A stretch of 64,000 nucleotides of DNA from Fragilariopsis cylindrus CCMP1102 (taxonomy: Eukaryota; Bacillariophyta; Bacillariophyceae; Bacillariales; Bacillariaceae), in contig FMBT01000302.1 of the NCBI GenBank assembly GCA_900095095.1, forward strand, positions 310,001 to 374,000, written 5' to 3'. How positions within the stretch are numbered: position 1 is the stretch's first letter; every line of letters begins with the position of its first letter. A program made the position numbers and the translations under genes. The notes below the pieces were generated by a model. It was not told the origin of the DNA, made no database searches, and was given only the letters and a program-made list of their open reading frames with translations. Below are positions 11,531 through 21,390 of this stretch, piece by piece.

Positions 11531-12010
11531 TCTCCTTAGGTTCTAGAACCAGCATGGTGCACCAAAATACCACCCAGTCATCCATTCCATACCCATAGGG
11601 GATGAACCAAGGGCCATAATCCCTCATACTTACCCTATTCTTGCCTCCAGAACACAAACATTGAATTTTGGTCAACATGTCCTATTTCCCTTCTCCTTAG
11701 GTTCTAGAACCAGCATGGTGCACCAAAATACCACCCAGTCATCCATTCCATACCCATAGGGGATGAACCAAGGGCCATAATCCCTCATACTTACCCTATT
11801 CTTGCCTCCAGAACACAAACATTGAATTTTGGTCAACATGTCCTATTTCCCTTCTCCTTAGGTTCTAGAACCAGCATGGTGCACCAAAATACCACCCAGT
11901 CATCCATTCCATACCCATAGGGGATGAACCAAGGGCCATAATCCCTCATACTTACCCTATTCTTGCCTCCAGAACACAAACATTGAATTTTGGTCAACAT
12001 GTCCTATTTC
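11531..12010 (+). repeat. Three essentially identical 161-bp tandem units
   Basis: TCTCCTTAGGTTCTAGAACC begins units at 11531, 11692 and 11853, an exact 161-bp period. I saw no mismatch between units by eye. The third unit ends at about 12010. The near identity contrasts with the diverged 190-bp array next to it, so the triplication is recent or has been homogenised. Confidence 0.95.
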
Positions 12011-12113
12011 CATGCCCAAAGGTACCATTCAGAAATAGGCTGCCACAACAACAAAAGAAGGAATTGGACCATGGTTTCAACACCCAGATACCTTCCATAG
12101 ATGCATTTTATGG

Positions 12114-12416
12114 TTAAAATACACCAACAAAATTTGGAACATTTGCCATATCTTCAAAGTCATGCTGAAACCCCTTTTCCATTGTTATGTCATTTCCATC
12201 AACAGGAACAGCTGCTTGTTTTTTCTTTTCTTCATCTTCTAATTTCTTTTCCTTAGTTTTTTTCTTTCTGCTTCTTCGGATGCTTTCCTCCTTTTTTGTT
12301 CCTTTTTTTAGCTCTAAGAATAGAAACGGCTTCTCAGCAACATTCATCCTTGCAGCTACTTGTTTCATATTTTCATCACTTGTGACATGCTGAACCATAG
12401 CCGGCAACATTACCAT
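12114..12416 (-). pseudogene. Lysine/glutamate-rich open frame, probably transposon-derived
   Basis: A 100-codon frame with a charged coiled-coil-like middle (LKKGTKKEESIRRSRKKKT, EKKLEDEEKKKQ) and a tail ending MANVPNFVGVF. It lies downstream of, and on the same strand as, the decayed gene at 12846-13461 and may be its last piece or a separate product of the repeat element. No family is recognised. It is called a relic because of its context and short length; it could be a real small gene. Confidence 0.35.
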
Positions 12417-12845
12417 TGAGAAAATCTAAACAACATCTTACAATTTTACTTGTTGCTTTGTCTCCACCTGCATTTTCTAATACTAAACCCAGGAACAAAT
12501 TATGTTGAGTTGGATGCAGTAAATGCAATTGTTATGTAGAAACAGGAATGTTAGACATTACAAGAGGTAATATACTGTTGCAACTATATCAACAAAAAAT
12601 TCCGATGACTGTAATTAGACAAGTAACAGTCCGTTGAAGATATACACCACCAAAAGCTGTCATTTTCTTTAAGTAATCAAGTACTATTGTTAACAACTAT
12701 TGCCCATATAGAAAAAAGGGCTTTTTTAAAAAACTTTTTCTACAATTATCACATAGCCAGTCTTACTTGAAGACAATGTATACTCAAAGAAAGATGTTGA
12801 TGAATGCTGTATGGAAATAGTATTGCACACATGACTGAACCATTC

Positions 12846-13461
12846 TCACTTTTCCCTATTTGAAAACTCCTTGAACCAATTGACTAGTTTCGTTGGATGC
12901 CAACCTAATATTGAATTGTCACCAAGTAGTGGTAATGATGATGCTGCCTCTGTATTAACATTGGAGTCTTCTTTCCAAGCAAAATATGATACATGGGCAG
13001 CTACCATATCAACATGGCCAAATGGTAGGACCAGCAACAGCAGTTGAACTATAGAAAGAATCAATAATATCACAGATCACTCTGCGAGACAAAAGAGGGA
13101 CAGTCATTGAAGAATGCATCTCCTGTAATGTATTGAGATCACCTTTAATCTTAATGCACCAATCAGAGATTGGTTTCCTGTAGTCCGGATGGTAATCTAC
13201 TCTCCTGAAGGATGCGACCCAACCATCCTTTTTTGTGTTAGCATCATTCTTTCCATCAAGGGCCTTGATACAAATAATTACTACTAGTTGCACCTGGTTG
13301 GTTGGATTTTGTAGAGTGCTCAAAATACTATCAAAGATATATTGTATATTCATCTTATCAGTCTCTTTGCAATAAGCTGATCATATGCTTGATTTAGGGC
13401 TGATGTATTAGCTTCTTCCTTTACACCTTCAATTAATGCTGCAATTAATTTACACCTTCAA
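12846..13461 (-). pseudogene. Decayed gene of unknown family beside the piggyBac insertion
   Basis: Three overlapping minus-strand frames form one continuous protein if two frameshifts are allowed. From 13461 the frame reads LIAALIEGVKEEANTSALNQ and stops at about 13352. An offset frame starts MNIQYIFDSILSTLQNP (13353) and includes DGWVASFRRVDYHPDYRKP before stopping at 13009. A third frame (12846-13073) continues with HVDMVAAHVSYFAWKED and LGWHPTKLVNWFKEF. The composition is globular, not random. The family is not recognised. Its 5' end abuts the TTAA target duplication of the piggyBac element, and a similar short sequence (TGCTGCAATTAATTT) occurs on the far side of that element, so the gene was probably split by the insertion. 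Confidence 0.5.
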
Positions 13462-13465
13462 TTAA

Positions 13466-16400
13466 CAGCTTTCAAGCTAAGGCCCCATATATGGGGCCTG
13501 AAAAAGAGCCCCTTTTTTCTTTGGGGCGTTTCTCCCTCAAAAAATGGACTTATACCCCCCTATTGAGACACAGTGCATCTCCGTTCAATGGCACGTGTCT
13601 TTTTATATACTTAATACTACTCCCGAGGAGTTTGTAACAGCCCAACGGATACCCTCACGTGCCCGTACTTACTTAATTAGTGACCAGAACCTTTTGAATC
13701 GGAGAGACGCAAAAATGTGTCGCGCAACGGCCATTTTTGGTCAAATATTCTGATGTGACTCGCGTCCAAGACTCAAAATTTGAAAAATTGTTGAAGTCAC
13801 ACAAAAAAGAGGCGATCAACGCATCAAAAATATGAGTCAAATGGTCAGTCTTGTAAACTTTTGGGAAAATAACTAGCAAAATTTACTAACAAATCCTTTT
13901 TTTCAACTAAATATTTCAAATTTTCATACTAAGTAACTACTAGCTTTGAATATTTAGTCACTAGCTATTTTCGTTAACTTTACCACGCATTTTACGTATT
14001 TTCATAATATTACAATCCAGTAAGAAATATAATTAAAAATATTCAACTACAATGGCACCTAGGACAAAGAAAATTGATGTAGAATGGGCCGATTCACTAG
14101 TAGGACTATCTGTGAAGATACCCGACCACTGGTGGGTTGGTTATACTGGATCATATAAACATGATGGTAAGATAATGTCGTTTGATATAGTGAACCAAAA
14201 ATGGTTTATTGAATTGGATGATCAAGATGATGATGATCAGTATCTCATTGCATATGATGCAATCCTTGAATACTGCAACACACAGCACTCTACCATTGAA
14301 TCATTCAATCTCCCTTTTGAAGTCGTACGACAAGGAGATGATGAGATTGTAACTGAGGATGGAACCATGTACTCACTAACGCCGACTGAGGAATGGACCA
14401 AAGTAGAAGATGGCAATGGACGTCCTATTGAACCGATTGAATGGTCTGGTCGAAACAATGAGTTTAGTGTTAACATAACACCAGAGGAGATCCGACTGTT
14501 AATGGATGATAGGAGAGAGATTAGGTATGAGAAAGTATTTGAATGGTGTCTTCCTAAGTTTGGTGAAGACAACAATGAAACTTTATTTGAATTTCAATCT
14601 GCAAGAATGAGAAATTATATGAAGAAAAGAATGGTTGAAGATGCATGGGCTCCCAAGTACTACAGTTGGGAGAATGAGATTGAAGCTGACCATGTAGCTC
14701 GATTCTATGGAGCCATGCTTGCTAAGATGCTTTGTGGTAATCGATCAATCAATCAAATATTCTGTACAAGGGAAATCTTCAATGCAGTACCATCGATTCA
14801 AGAATCAATGCCAAAGAATGCTTTGGAAGATATGACTGGCTGCCTTCACTACAGTGATGATTGGGACCTTATGGGAGCTGATGATTGGTTGGATATATAT
14901 GAAACTAAAGTCGATGCTGACCCTAATATGGCAGTACATCGATTGAAGTTTGGTATATTAGAAGATGCATATAATAAGGTATGTAGTGTTGTTGTTGTTG
15001 TTATTATCATGTTTCGAATCAATTACTAACCTACCTTCCTTCTTCTTCTTCTACTTACTACTTACAAGCGGTGGCAAGCTGTAGTTCATGCTGGAAGATG
15101 GATCACAACTGATGAGAGTCGAGTGGCTGGCTGGTATCATAGTGTCATGACTATAGGACCAGAGCCGAAACCAATTCGAACTGGTGCTACTCTACATACT
15201 GTCTGTATCACTGAAGGTCCCTACATACATACAAGTTGTTTGCTAGGGTCTATGGTGGTAGATTTGATGAGGATGTGGACGTTCGTTGCAGCCATACTGC
15301 AACGAAACTCAAGATGGTGTCTCTCTACGACCTTATGCTTGAGCCTTACAAACATAAGGGTCATTGTGTTGTCATGGATTCTGCTTACATGGGTGATGCC
15401 ATGTGTCAAGTTGGAAGAGAGGAGTGGGGTATTAACATGGTTGGTACTTGTCAATCGTCTCGCACTGGTGGTGGAAAGTTAGGCAAGCTTGCTATCAAGG
15501 AGAAGGAACTCGTAAAGGGCACACACAAGTCTCTCCTCTACCAACACAAGACCAAGCCAATTGTGCATGCTGTTTGGGCTGACAACAACTTTGTCAAGAC
15601 ACTTTCTAATTTTCACTCTCCTACTATTGTTGAGGGTGGAATGAAGAGACGAGTAAGAGATCCAGTCACCGGCAAACGATCTAGGGACCAAACTGATGTT
15701 GATTGCAATGCTCAACAGATTGACTACTGCAACACCTATCACAAGATTGATAAAGGCAATGGGGCCGAAGCCAAGTATGACCTATCAACTGAATCCCATC
15801 TCCATGGTTGGGCTCCCAAGTTAGCAGCCCGTTACTTCAATATGAATCTTAACAATGCTTACAAGCTGTACTGTGTTATTTATAAGATGGTCCATCCTGA
15901 CAGGAAATGTATGCCTTTGAAAGAATGCATACATAATTTGACACACTCTCTTCTTCAAAGAGGTGATCCTATGTGACAGCGGGATTATGGCGCTCCTCCA
16001 AGCGCCACAAAGGATATTACTACTTCTACATCTGTGGATGGTAGAAGTATAAGATCTGATTCAGTTATCCAACCATTTTCTTCTCCAGGAGCCAATGGGA
16101 CTGGAGGAATGCATGCACGTACTCCCCAATCATCTATATCGTCTATAGATAAAAGTACTATCTATAGACAGAAGAAGAAATTTCGTAAAGTAATGAAGCA
16201 ACTGCCGGGGAGACGTCATCAATCATTAGCAATGGTGCTTCCTAATAAGGTGTACTGCAAGTACAAGTTGTGCCCTGGTTGGAATAATCCCCTGGAAAAA
16301 AAAAGAGCACATAGAACAAACTATAAGTGTGAGGAGTGTACTATTGAGAAGGGATACGATATGTGGCTTTGTAATACAGTCAAGGATGGCATTGCAGTTG

Positions 16401-16959
16401 AGTGTCATATTAAGTATCATGCAGGTGCAGAATTTGTACTGAAAACTCCACCAGGTAGTACTACTGAATGTAGTGTTGTTTCTGGTATGACAAATGAATA
16501 GATACTTAACCAGGTAATATTAATGGAGATCATGTCCGTTATCTTCTTTTTTACTGTAGTTGAGTGGAAGACCACATATTATTAGCATGTGTGTGGTTAC
16601 TCGGATTTCCCATTATCAATCTTGATTTTCGATCGAAAACACTGCTATTTAGCGCGTGTTAATTTAGCGCGCTTCATGGTTTATGTACTCAAATCCGTTG
16701 TCAATCTTCAGCCAAATAAAATCTTCCACAATTCTTGGTTGAATTGGTTGAAAAGATAATATTATTAACTGAGGTCACTAGTTCGAGTCGATCTAGCGCC
16801 ATCTAACAGGTTGAATGATTTTGTATTTATCTAGCAATCAACCAGTGTAAATTCGCTATATTTTCTAAGTTAAATTATTTTTTTTGGAAAAATAACACGT
16901 GAATTAACTAGTAAAAAAAATTAGAAATCGGCAAAAAAATCCTTATAGCTTGAAAGCTG
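13466..16959 (+). mobile_element. Complete piggyBac-family DNA transposon, 3,494 bp
   Basis: TTAA occurs immediately outside both ends (13462-13465 and 16960-16963), the target duplication expected for piggyBac. The ends are inverted repeats: CAGCTTTCAAGCTA at the left and TAGCTTGAAAGCTG at the right, extended by AGG/CCT after a 2-bp gap. Just inside the left end is the palindrome GGCCCCATATATGGGGCC. The element contains one transposase gene. It lies between two blocks of decayed minus-strand coding sequence, so it is a nested insertion. The transposase is disrupted, so any movement now would need an enzyme from another copy. Confidence 0.88.
14052..16501 (+). pseudogene. piggyBac transposase (DDE_Tnp_1_7), one intron, one frameshift, one stop
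   Basis: Exon 1 (14052-14978, 309 codons) and exon 2 from 15069 are joined by a 90-bp intron with a GTATGT donor and CTTACAAG acceptor, in phase 0. The N-terminal half has the family's WSWEN-like and GCLHYSDDW blocks. Exon 2 has candidate catalytic aspartates in RWITTDESRVAGW, CVVMDSAYMGD and VHAVWADNNF, matching the DDD plan of piggyBac transposases. The frame shifts near 15225-15236 in a CATACATACA run, and an in-frame TGA interrupts it at 15974-15976; both frames otherwise stay open. The C-terminal part (16034-16501) has a Cys/His cluster (CKYKLCPGW, CEECTIEKG, WLC, CHIKYH) like the zinc-binding tail of the family. It appears recently inactivated. Confidence 0.88.
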
Positions 16960-17042
16960 TTAATGCTGCAATTAATTTCTGGAAAGTGAAACATAACAAA
17001 CGTGAGGAAAAACTTAAACAAATATATGACGGATTGATATTG

Positions 17043-17235
17043 GTTGGGATGTGGGTGGGATGGGAATGAATTGGATGGGAAAATATTTGAGGAATGGGAT
17101 GCAGATGGGGTAGGATGCAGATGGTTGGATGGGACAAATAGGGATGCGGATGAGGATAGGAAGATATTGGAGGGGATGGATATGCGGAGGGGATGGAAAT
17201 ACAGATGGGAGGGCATGTGGATGGGATGGGAGAAA
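17043..17235 (+). repeat. Degenerate GATGGG minisatellite
   Basis: GGATGGGA, GGATGCAGAT and GGATGTGGGT variants recur over about 190 bp with almost no C on the plus strand. The strong strand asymmetry (G-rich plus, C-rich minus) suggests slippage of a 6-8-bp unit. It would lie in an intron or decayed part of the minus-strand gene that starts at 17828. Confidence 0.8.
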
Positions 17236-17345
17236 ATCAATCAAAAGTTGGGCATGATGCTTGTGATGCTTTCTTTACATTACAAATAATACATGTTGGA
17301 ATAGAAGGAATGAGCTGACTTGCCAATCAAATGTTACCATGCATT

Positions 17346-17828
17346 TTAATTAAATTCAAAATAATTACAGATCACTGGCATTTGTCTTATACCTTCTATC
17401 AAGTGAGGTAGTACTACTTCTTCCCAAGCATCATCAGTCCGTGTTGGAATTACACATGATCCGGGAGGACACCCAAAATTTTTGACAATATCTTTTAGTG
17501 CTTTATATTGAATTGATTTTCCTTCTACAAGAAGAATGTGTGAGCCATTGCATCCAGGAGCAGATCCAACTTGAAGTATTGTAACTGCATTCTTCGGATC
17601 ATTCCATTCTGTATATGAACCTTTTGATTCCGGAACTTGAATGTCATGCCCTACTCCTCTTTATTTTAGTGCCTTTTTTGGTTCTACTATTTTGGGTGGT
17701 CTACCTTTGGAAATATTGCTGTTCATCCATCCAGTAATGAGGTCACATTTCTTTTGACCTTGGGCATCTTTTCTAGTTCTTGGGAGAGGTGGGTTTGGGG
17801 GAGAGGCTGATGCAGCAGGTTTTGGCAT
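17346..17828 (-). pseudogene. Decayed gene with AT-hook-like motif and one in-frame TAA
   Basis: A 161-codon minus-strand frame from ATG at 17826-17828 to TAA at 17346-17348, interrupted by one TAA at 17661-17663 (codon 56). The N-terminal part is Pro/Ala/Ser-rich (MPKPAASASPPNPPLPRTRK), then CDLITGWMNSNISKGRPPK, where GRPPK resembles an AT-hook core. After the stop the frame continues with ESKGSYTEWNDPKNAVTILQ, CNGSHILLVEGKSIQYKAL and CVIPTRTDDAWEEVVLPHLI. The protein-like character on both sides of the stop argues for a recently dead gene. The family is not recognised. It may be the 5' exon of the gene whose other part is at 12846-13461; a possible acceptor (TTTCCAG) sits at about 16984 on the minus strand. 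Confidence 0.55.
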
Positions 17829-17979
17829 GATTGTTGTTGTTGTATGTGCTTTTTTTTCCTGTTTTGTTGTTGGGATGTGACGTTGAGTTTGGGATGCAAT
17901 TTTTGATCCTCCAAATGGCTACAAAAATCCCACTCCCAATCATATTGTTGTTGGCGTTTTTGGCAGCAAAAGGTGAGGA

Positions 17980-18350
17980 TGTGTCATGATTCGGATGTAA
18001 GGTGCACCTCAGAATGATACCAATGTAATTTTGGCTTGAATTTTTGGCAAGATGTGTGCGTGGATTTTTGGCAAGATGTGTGTGTATTGTCATGATCTGG
18101 ATGTTAGGTGCACCTCAGAATGATACAAAAAATAATGTAATTTTGGCTTGGATTTTTGATTTTTGGCAATATGTGTGCGTGTGTCATGATTTGGATGTAG
18201 TAAGTGGCTGGCGCTCCTCAGAATGATACGGATGTAATTTTGGTTTGGATTTTTGATGAGATGTGTGTGTGGATTCTTGGTGAGATGTGTGTCTACATCA
18301 TGTACACGACGGACATAATCTAATTTTGGCCTGGATTTTCGCCGAGATGT
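17980..18350 (+). repeat. About 3.5 imperfect units of about 100 bp
   Basis: Units start with GTCATGATYYGGATGTA at about 17982, 18088 and 18183, with a degenerate partial one near 18296. Each contains CTCAGAATGATAC, TAATTTTGG-TTGGATTTTTG and one or two copies of GGCAAGATGTGTGYGT. The unit itself holds a smaller internal repeat (GATTTTTGGCAAGATGTGTG). Confidence 0.85.
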
Positions 18351-18769
18351 GCTGCGGCGGTTGAAAAATAAAAAAAATTCCAGCCCTAATGGATAGATGA
18401 GTCCTACAAGAACTGAGTCACGCTGAAAAATATTAAAATATCAATTGGCAGCCAAGTTCTCAAGCTGTTTTCCCACGAGTGAGTCAAGCTGACGTTACCG
18501 GTACTTCGTACAGTTACGTACATATGATTAAGGACGAGTCGTCATTCAGTCGAGTCGAGTGAGTCAGTCTTCGTTGTAGTTTTTAGTCGCGCCGTTCTAT
18601 TATTCAAAATATCAATCAAAAACGTATGAAACCTTCCTCAACAGCGATTGATTCTCCCTTCTGAAAACGCAAATTTATTTCATGCAATGTGAAGAAGAAC
18701 GAAGATTATCGCTAAATCAAAAACCGTATTTGAAAGCTCCAGCATGACGAAAATTTCATGCAATTCTAA

Positions 18770-19145
18770 ATCGTTTTCGACTTGACTGGATCGTGCTACT
18801 GTATTGTTGAAGTACTTAATACTACTCAGCGCTAAAAAACGGTTTCGACTTACAACATTCGTGGTAGCGAATGTTGTTGAATAATTTTATTTAATACTAC
18901 TCAGAGTTTAAAAATTGCTTTTGACTCATTGGCCCGAGCTGTTTTGAATCGTTCAAATACTACGCTGAGCTAAAAATTGCTTTTGACTTATTGGCACGAG
19001 CTATTTTGAAGGTATTTAATACCACTCAGAGCTAAGTTAAAACGTCGCCCGAGCTATTTTGAAGTATTTAATACTACTCAAGCTGAAATTTCATTTTCGA
19101 ATCGTGGGCCTGAGCTATTAATGAATATTTAATACTACTCAGAGC
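18770..19145 (+). repeat. Six-copy repeat array upstream of the ice-binding protein gene
   Basis: The core TATTTAATACTACTCAGAGCT, with variants, occurs at about 18812, 18888, 18954, 19013, 19064 and 19126 (spacings 76, 66, 59, 51 and 62 bp). Between cores, two further blocks recur: TTGCTTTTGACTYATTGG and GCCCGAGCTATTTTGAA. The last core ends about 155 bp before the ATG of the ice-binding protein gene, so the array overlaps its probable promoter. Unit length is uneven but block order is kept, as expected for an ageing minisatellite or for repeated protein-binding sites. A regulatory role is inference from position only. Confidence 0.85.
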
Positions 19146-19300
19146 AAATAAAATCGGTTTTGGTAAACTTTTTACCCAAAACAAGAACTTTTACACAAAC
19201 ATCGCAAACATATATTAACCTCACAAAAACATATTCCGAACAAACCAAACCCTCAACAACCACACTTCCACCACAATCCAAATCCAAATCCAAATCTAAA

Positions 19301-20134
19301 ATGATGAACCTTAATCTATTTTTGATCTCTGCGGCCGCCATGGTCAGTGTTGCCAGTGCCAGTACTGCTCTGCCTCCATCTCCTCCTGCTGTCAACCTTG
19401 GAACTGCAGAAGACTTCGTTATCCTCGCAAAGGCTGGTGTCACCAATGTACCTGGTGGAGCTATTACCGGCGACATCGGTGTCTCACCTATTGCTGCTAG
19501 CGCTATGACTGGGTTTGACTTGGTCATGGACAGCTCCAATGAGTTTTCGACGTCTACCGAGATCACTGGAAAGGCCTATGCTCCAGACTACATGTCTCCC
19601 ACTGGCACTAAATTGACCACGGCTGTCAGTGATATGTTGACCGCGTACAACGACGCCGCAGCACGTCCCGTCACAGGTGGCCCATTCGGTAACTCCCTTT
19701 CTGGCGAAACTTACACCAATCTCGGAGCAGGCGAAATCGGTGGTTTAACGTTGACACGGGGTGTTTACACTTACGACATTAACGTTAGTATCACCAGTGG
19801 TAAAGTCACCTTTCATGGCGGTGCAGATGATGTCTTCATCATTAAGACATCAAAGAGTGTTTTGCAAGCCGCGAACACCGAAGTGGTTCTCACTGGCGGT
19901 GCACAAGCAAAGAATATCTTCTGGTCGGTCGCACAAGAGGTTAATGTTGGTGCAGGTGCGCATATGGAAGGAATCCTCTTGGTCAAGACAGCTGTTAAAT
20001 TCATTACGGGTTCCAGCTTTGTCGGACGTGTCTTATCAGCGACGGCGGTTACCCTCCAGTCAGCGGCCATCACTGCACCAGCAACATCAGCGCCAACAAC
20101 ACGCCGGGGACTTCGAGGACTACAGGTAGCATAA
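19301..20134 (+). CDS. Secreted ice-binding protein, DUF3494 family
   Basis: A 277-residue intronless protein. Residues 1-20 (MMNLNLFLISAAAMVSVASA) are a classic secretion signal. The rest matches the DUF3494/IBP-1 beta-solenoid family: NLGTAEDFVILAKAGVTNV, ITGDIGVSP, then the central LGAGEIGGLTLTRGVYTYD and VFIIKTS blocks, and AKNIFWSVAQEVNVGAGAHM with EGILLVKTAV near the C-terminus. In this family the protein binds ice planes, slows recrystallisation and acts outside the cell or in brine pockets. ATG 19301 was chosen because the signal peptide starts there; the upstream in-frame extension is leader-like and has no ATG. Sampled lines are about half G+C, against roughly a third in neighbouring genes, with a different codon choice. 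DUF3494 genes are known to have moved between bacteria, fungi and algae, so transfer is plausible, but high expression could also explain the codon use. Confidence 0.95.
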   Translation: MMNLNLFLISAAAMVSVASASTALPPSPPAVNLGTAEDFVILAKAGVTNVPGGAITGDIGVSPIAASAMTGFDLVMDSSNEFSTSTEITGKAYAPDYMSPTGTKLTTAVSDMLTAYNDAAARPVTGGPFGNSLSGETYTNLGAGEIGGLTLTRGVYTYDINVSITSGKVTFHGGADDVFIIKTSKSVLQAANTEVVLTGGAQAKNIFWSVAQEVNVGAGAHMEGILLVKTAVKFITGSSFVGRVLSATAVTLQSAAITAPATSAPTTRRGLRGLQVA

Positions 20135-21390
20135 ATCTCTAGGTAGTTGTAATCGCTATTAAACTTTAATATATCTTATTAAATAAATCAATTATCTAAT
20201 CTAGTACATAGTTCGCTTAAAATCTATCGATACTTCAAATCATTCGCCCCAAGTGAATGTACCTGTATACAGTGTACGCAATCAAACAAAAAAGGGATTG
20301 GCGATAAAGTACATCATAATTTATTTGTTTCGATATTCTTCTTCTCCTGTTCTCGAAGTAATATGTACTGTAGTCGCGTCCTCGTGGTGTAGTCGCGTCG
20401 TCATCTTGTCGAACGACAATTATTCTTAATAGCACACTCCCCGGCCAAAACGTACTTTTAGCTCAGCAAATGCTGGTTAGGAAAATAATTAATAGGAGTT
20501 CCAGTAGTGGCATAGGTAACTGCAAATAATAATGGATAGGAACCACTACTTCAAGTTCTATACACAAAAAGGAAGATCTCATACGAGATTTAGTATGTCG
20601 ACACATCGAGTCGAGTCGAGATGAATTGATTATTATATAACAATAAAATATTATCACTCCCCAGAAGTTTGTTCTAGTGACAAAACGGAGGTAACTAACC
20701 TGGAATGGTTTTAGAAAATCAAATCGGCAAGGGAGCAGAGATCTCATACAGTACATCGACAACGTTATTGTGGTAAATAGTCGCGTTGGACCCAATTATT
20801 CTACGCAGTACTGGTGCAGTTATGACAAAGTTAGCTGGAAATACACATCATAAAAACCATTCAGAAAGGGAGATCTCGTACGGCGTTACCTATACGATCG
20901 ACTTCGCCTTTGTCGTACAGTAAGTAGTGTTCAAGTGACACACATGAAACGCGCGCTGTACGGTTCTTTTAAGATGACGAGATAAACTCATTGTTCATTC
21001 CTCTCACAATTTTTTCTTTTCTTTTTCTGTATAACTAATAATGTACGTACAATTGGCTCTACTAGTTATCTACAGTATGCGAGAAGAGAATCTCATATAA
21101 TATACATCTCTAAAGAAGAATAACCATAAGTACAAAAACAGAATCTACTGTAAATAATAATTTTTCTTATCATGTCATGTCAGAATGAATCATCACTCAA
21201 TACTTTTGCTACAATATCGTAAGCGAATAATATTAACATGATAGTTAGTTAGTATATCGTAGGATCATTTTTATTAGCTAAGTAGCTAGCTTGCTAACTT
21301 AGCTACTAAGACGGACGGAAAACTCTCTCTCGTCCTATTCTTATATTCATTTATTATATTCTGTACAGTACGTTAGAATTTTATTTTATT
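20135..21390. other. Intergenic between two convergent genes
   Basis: No supported gene. GATCTCATAC or GATCTCGTAC recurs near 20576, 20744 and 20872, two of them close to TACAGTA. An imperfect inverted repeat of TTAGCTAAGTAGCTAGC and its partner occurs at about 21276-21310, close to the 3' end of the minus-strand gene, and could form a hairpin. Confidence 0.45.

Noticed and set aside
11227-11678. Two open frames on opposite strands in the repeat array
   Set aside because: They lie in non-coding tandem repeats that are not preserved as frames in the other units or in copy C.
16755-16800. Possible tRNA B-box (GTTCGAGTC)
   Set aside because: No A box, acceptor stem or anticodon arm could be drawn around it, and it lies inside the piggyBac element.
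16908-17240. 110-codon minus-strand frame rich in His, Pro and Ser
   Set aside because: It is produced by the GATGGG minisatellite read in reverse, and it also crosses the piggyBac end.
20463-20795. 110-codon minus-strand frame downstream of the ice-binding gene
   Set aside because: Its composition is random-like with no domain, and no leader or promoter context supports it.
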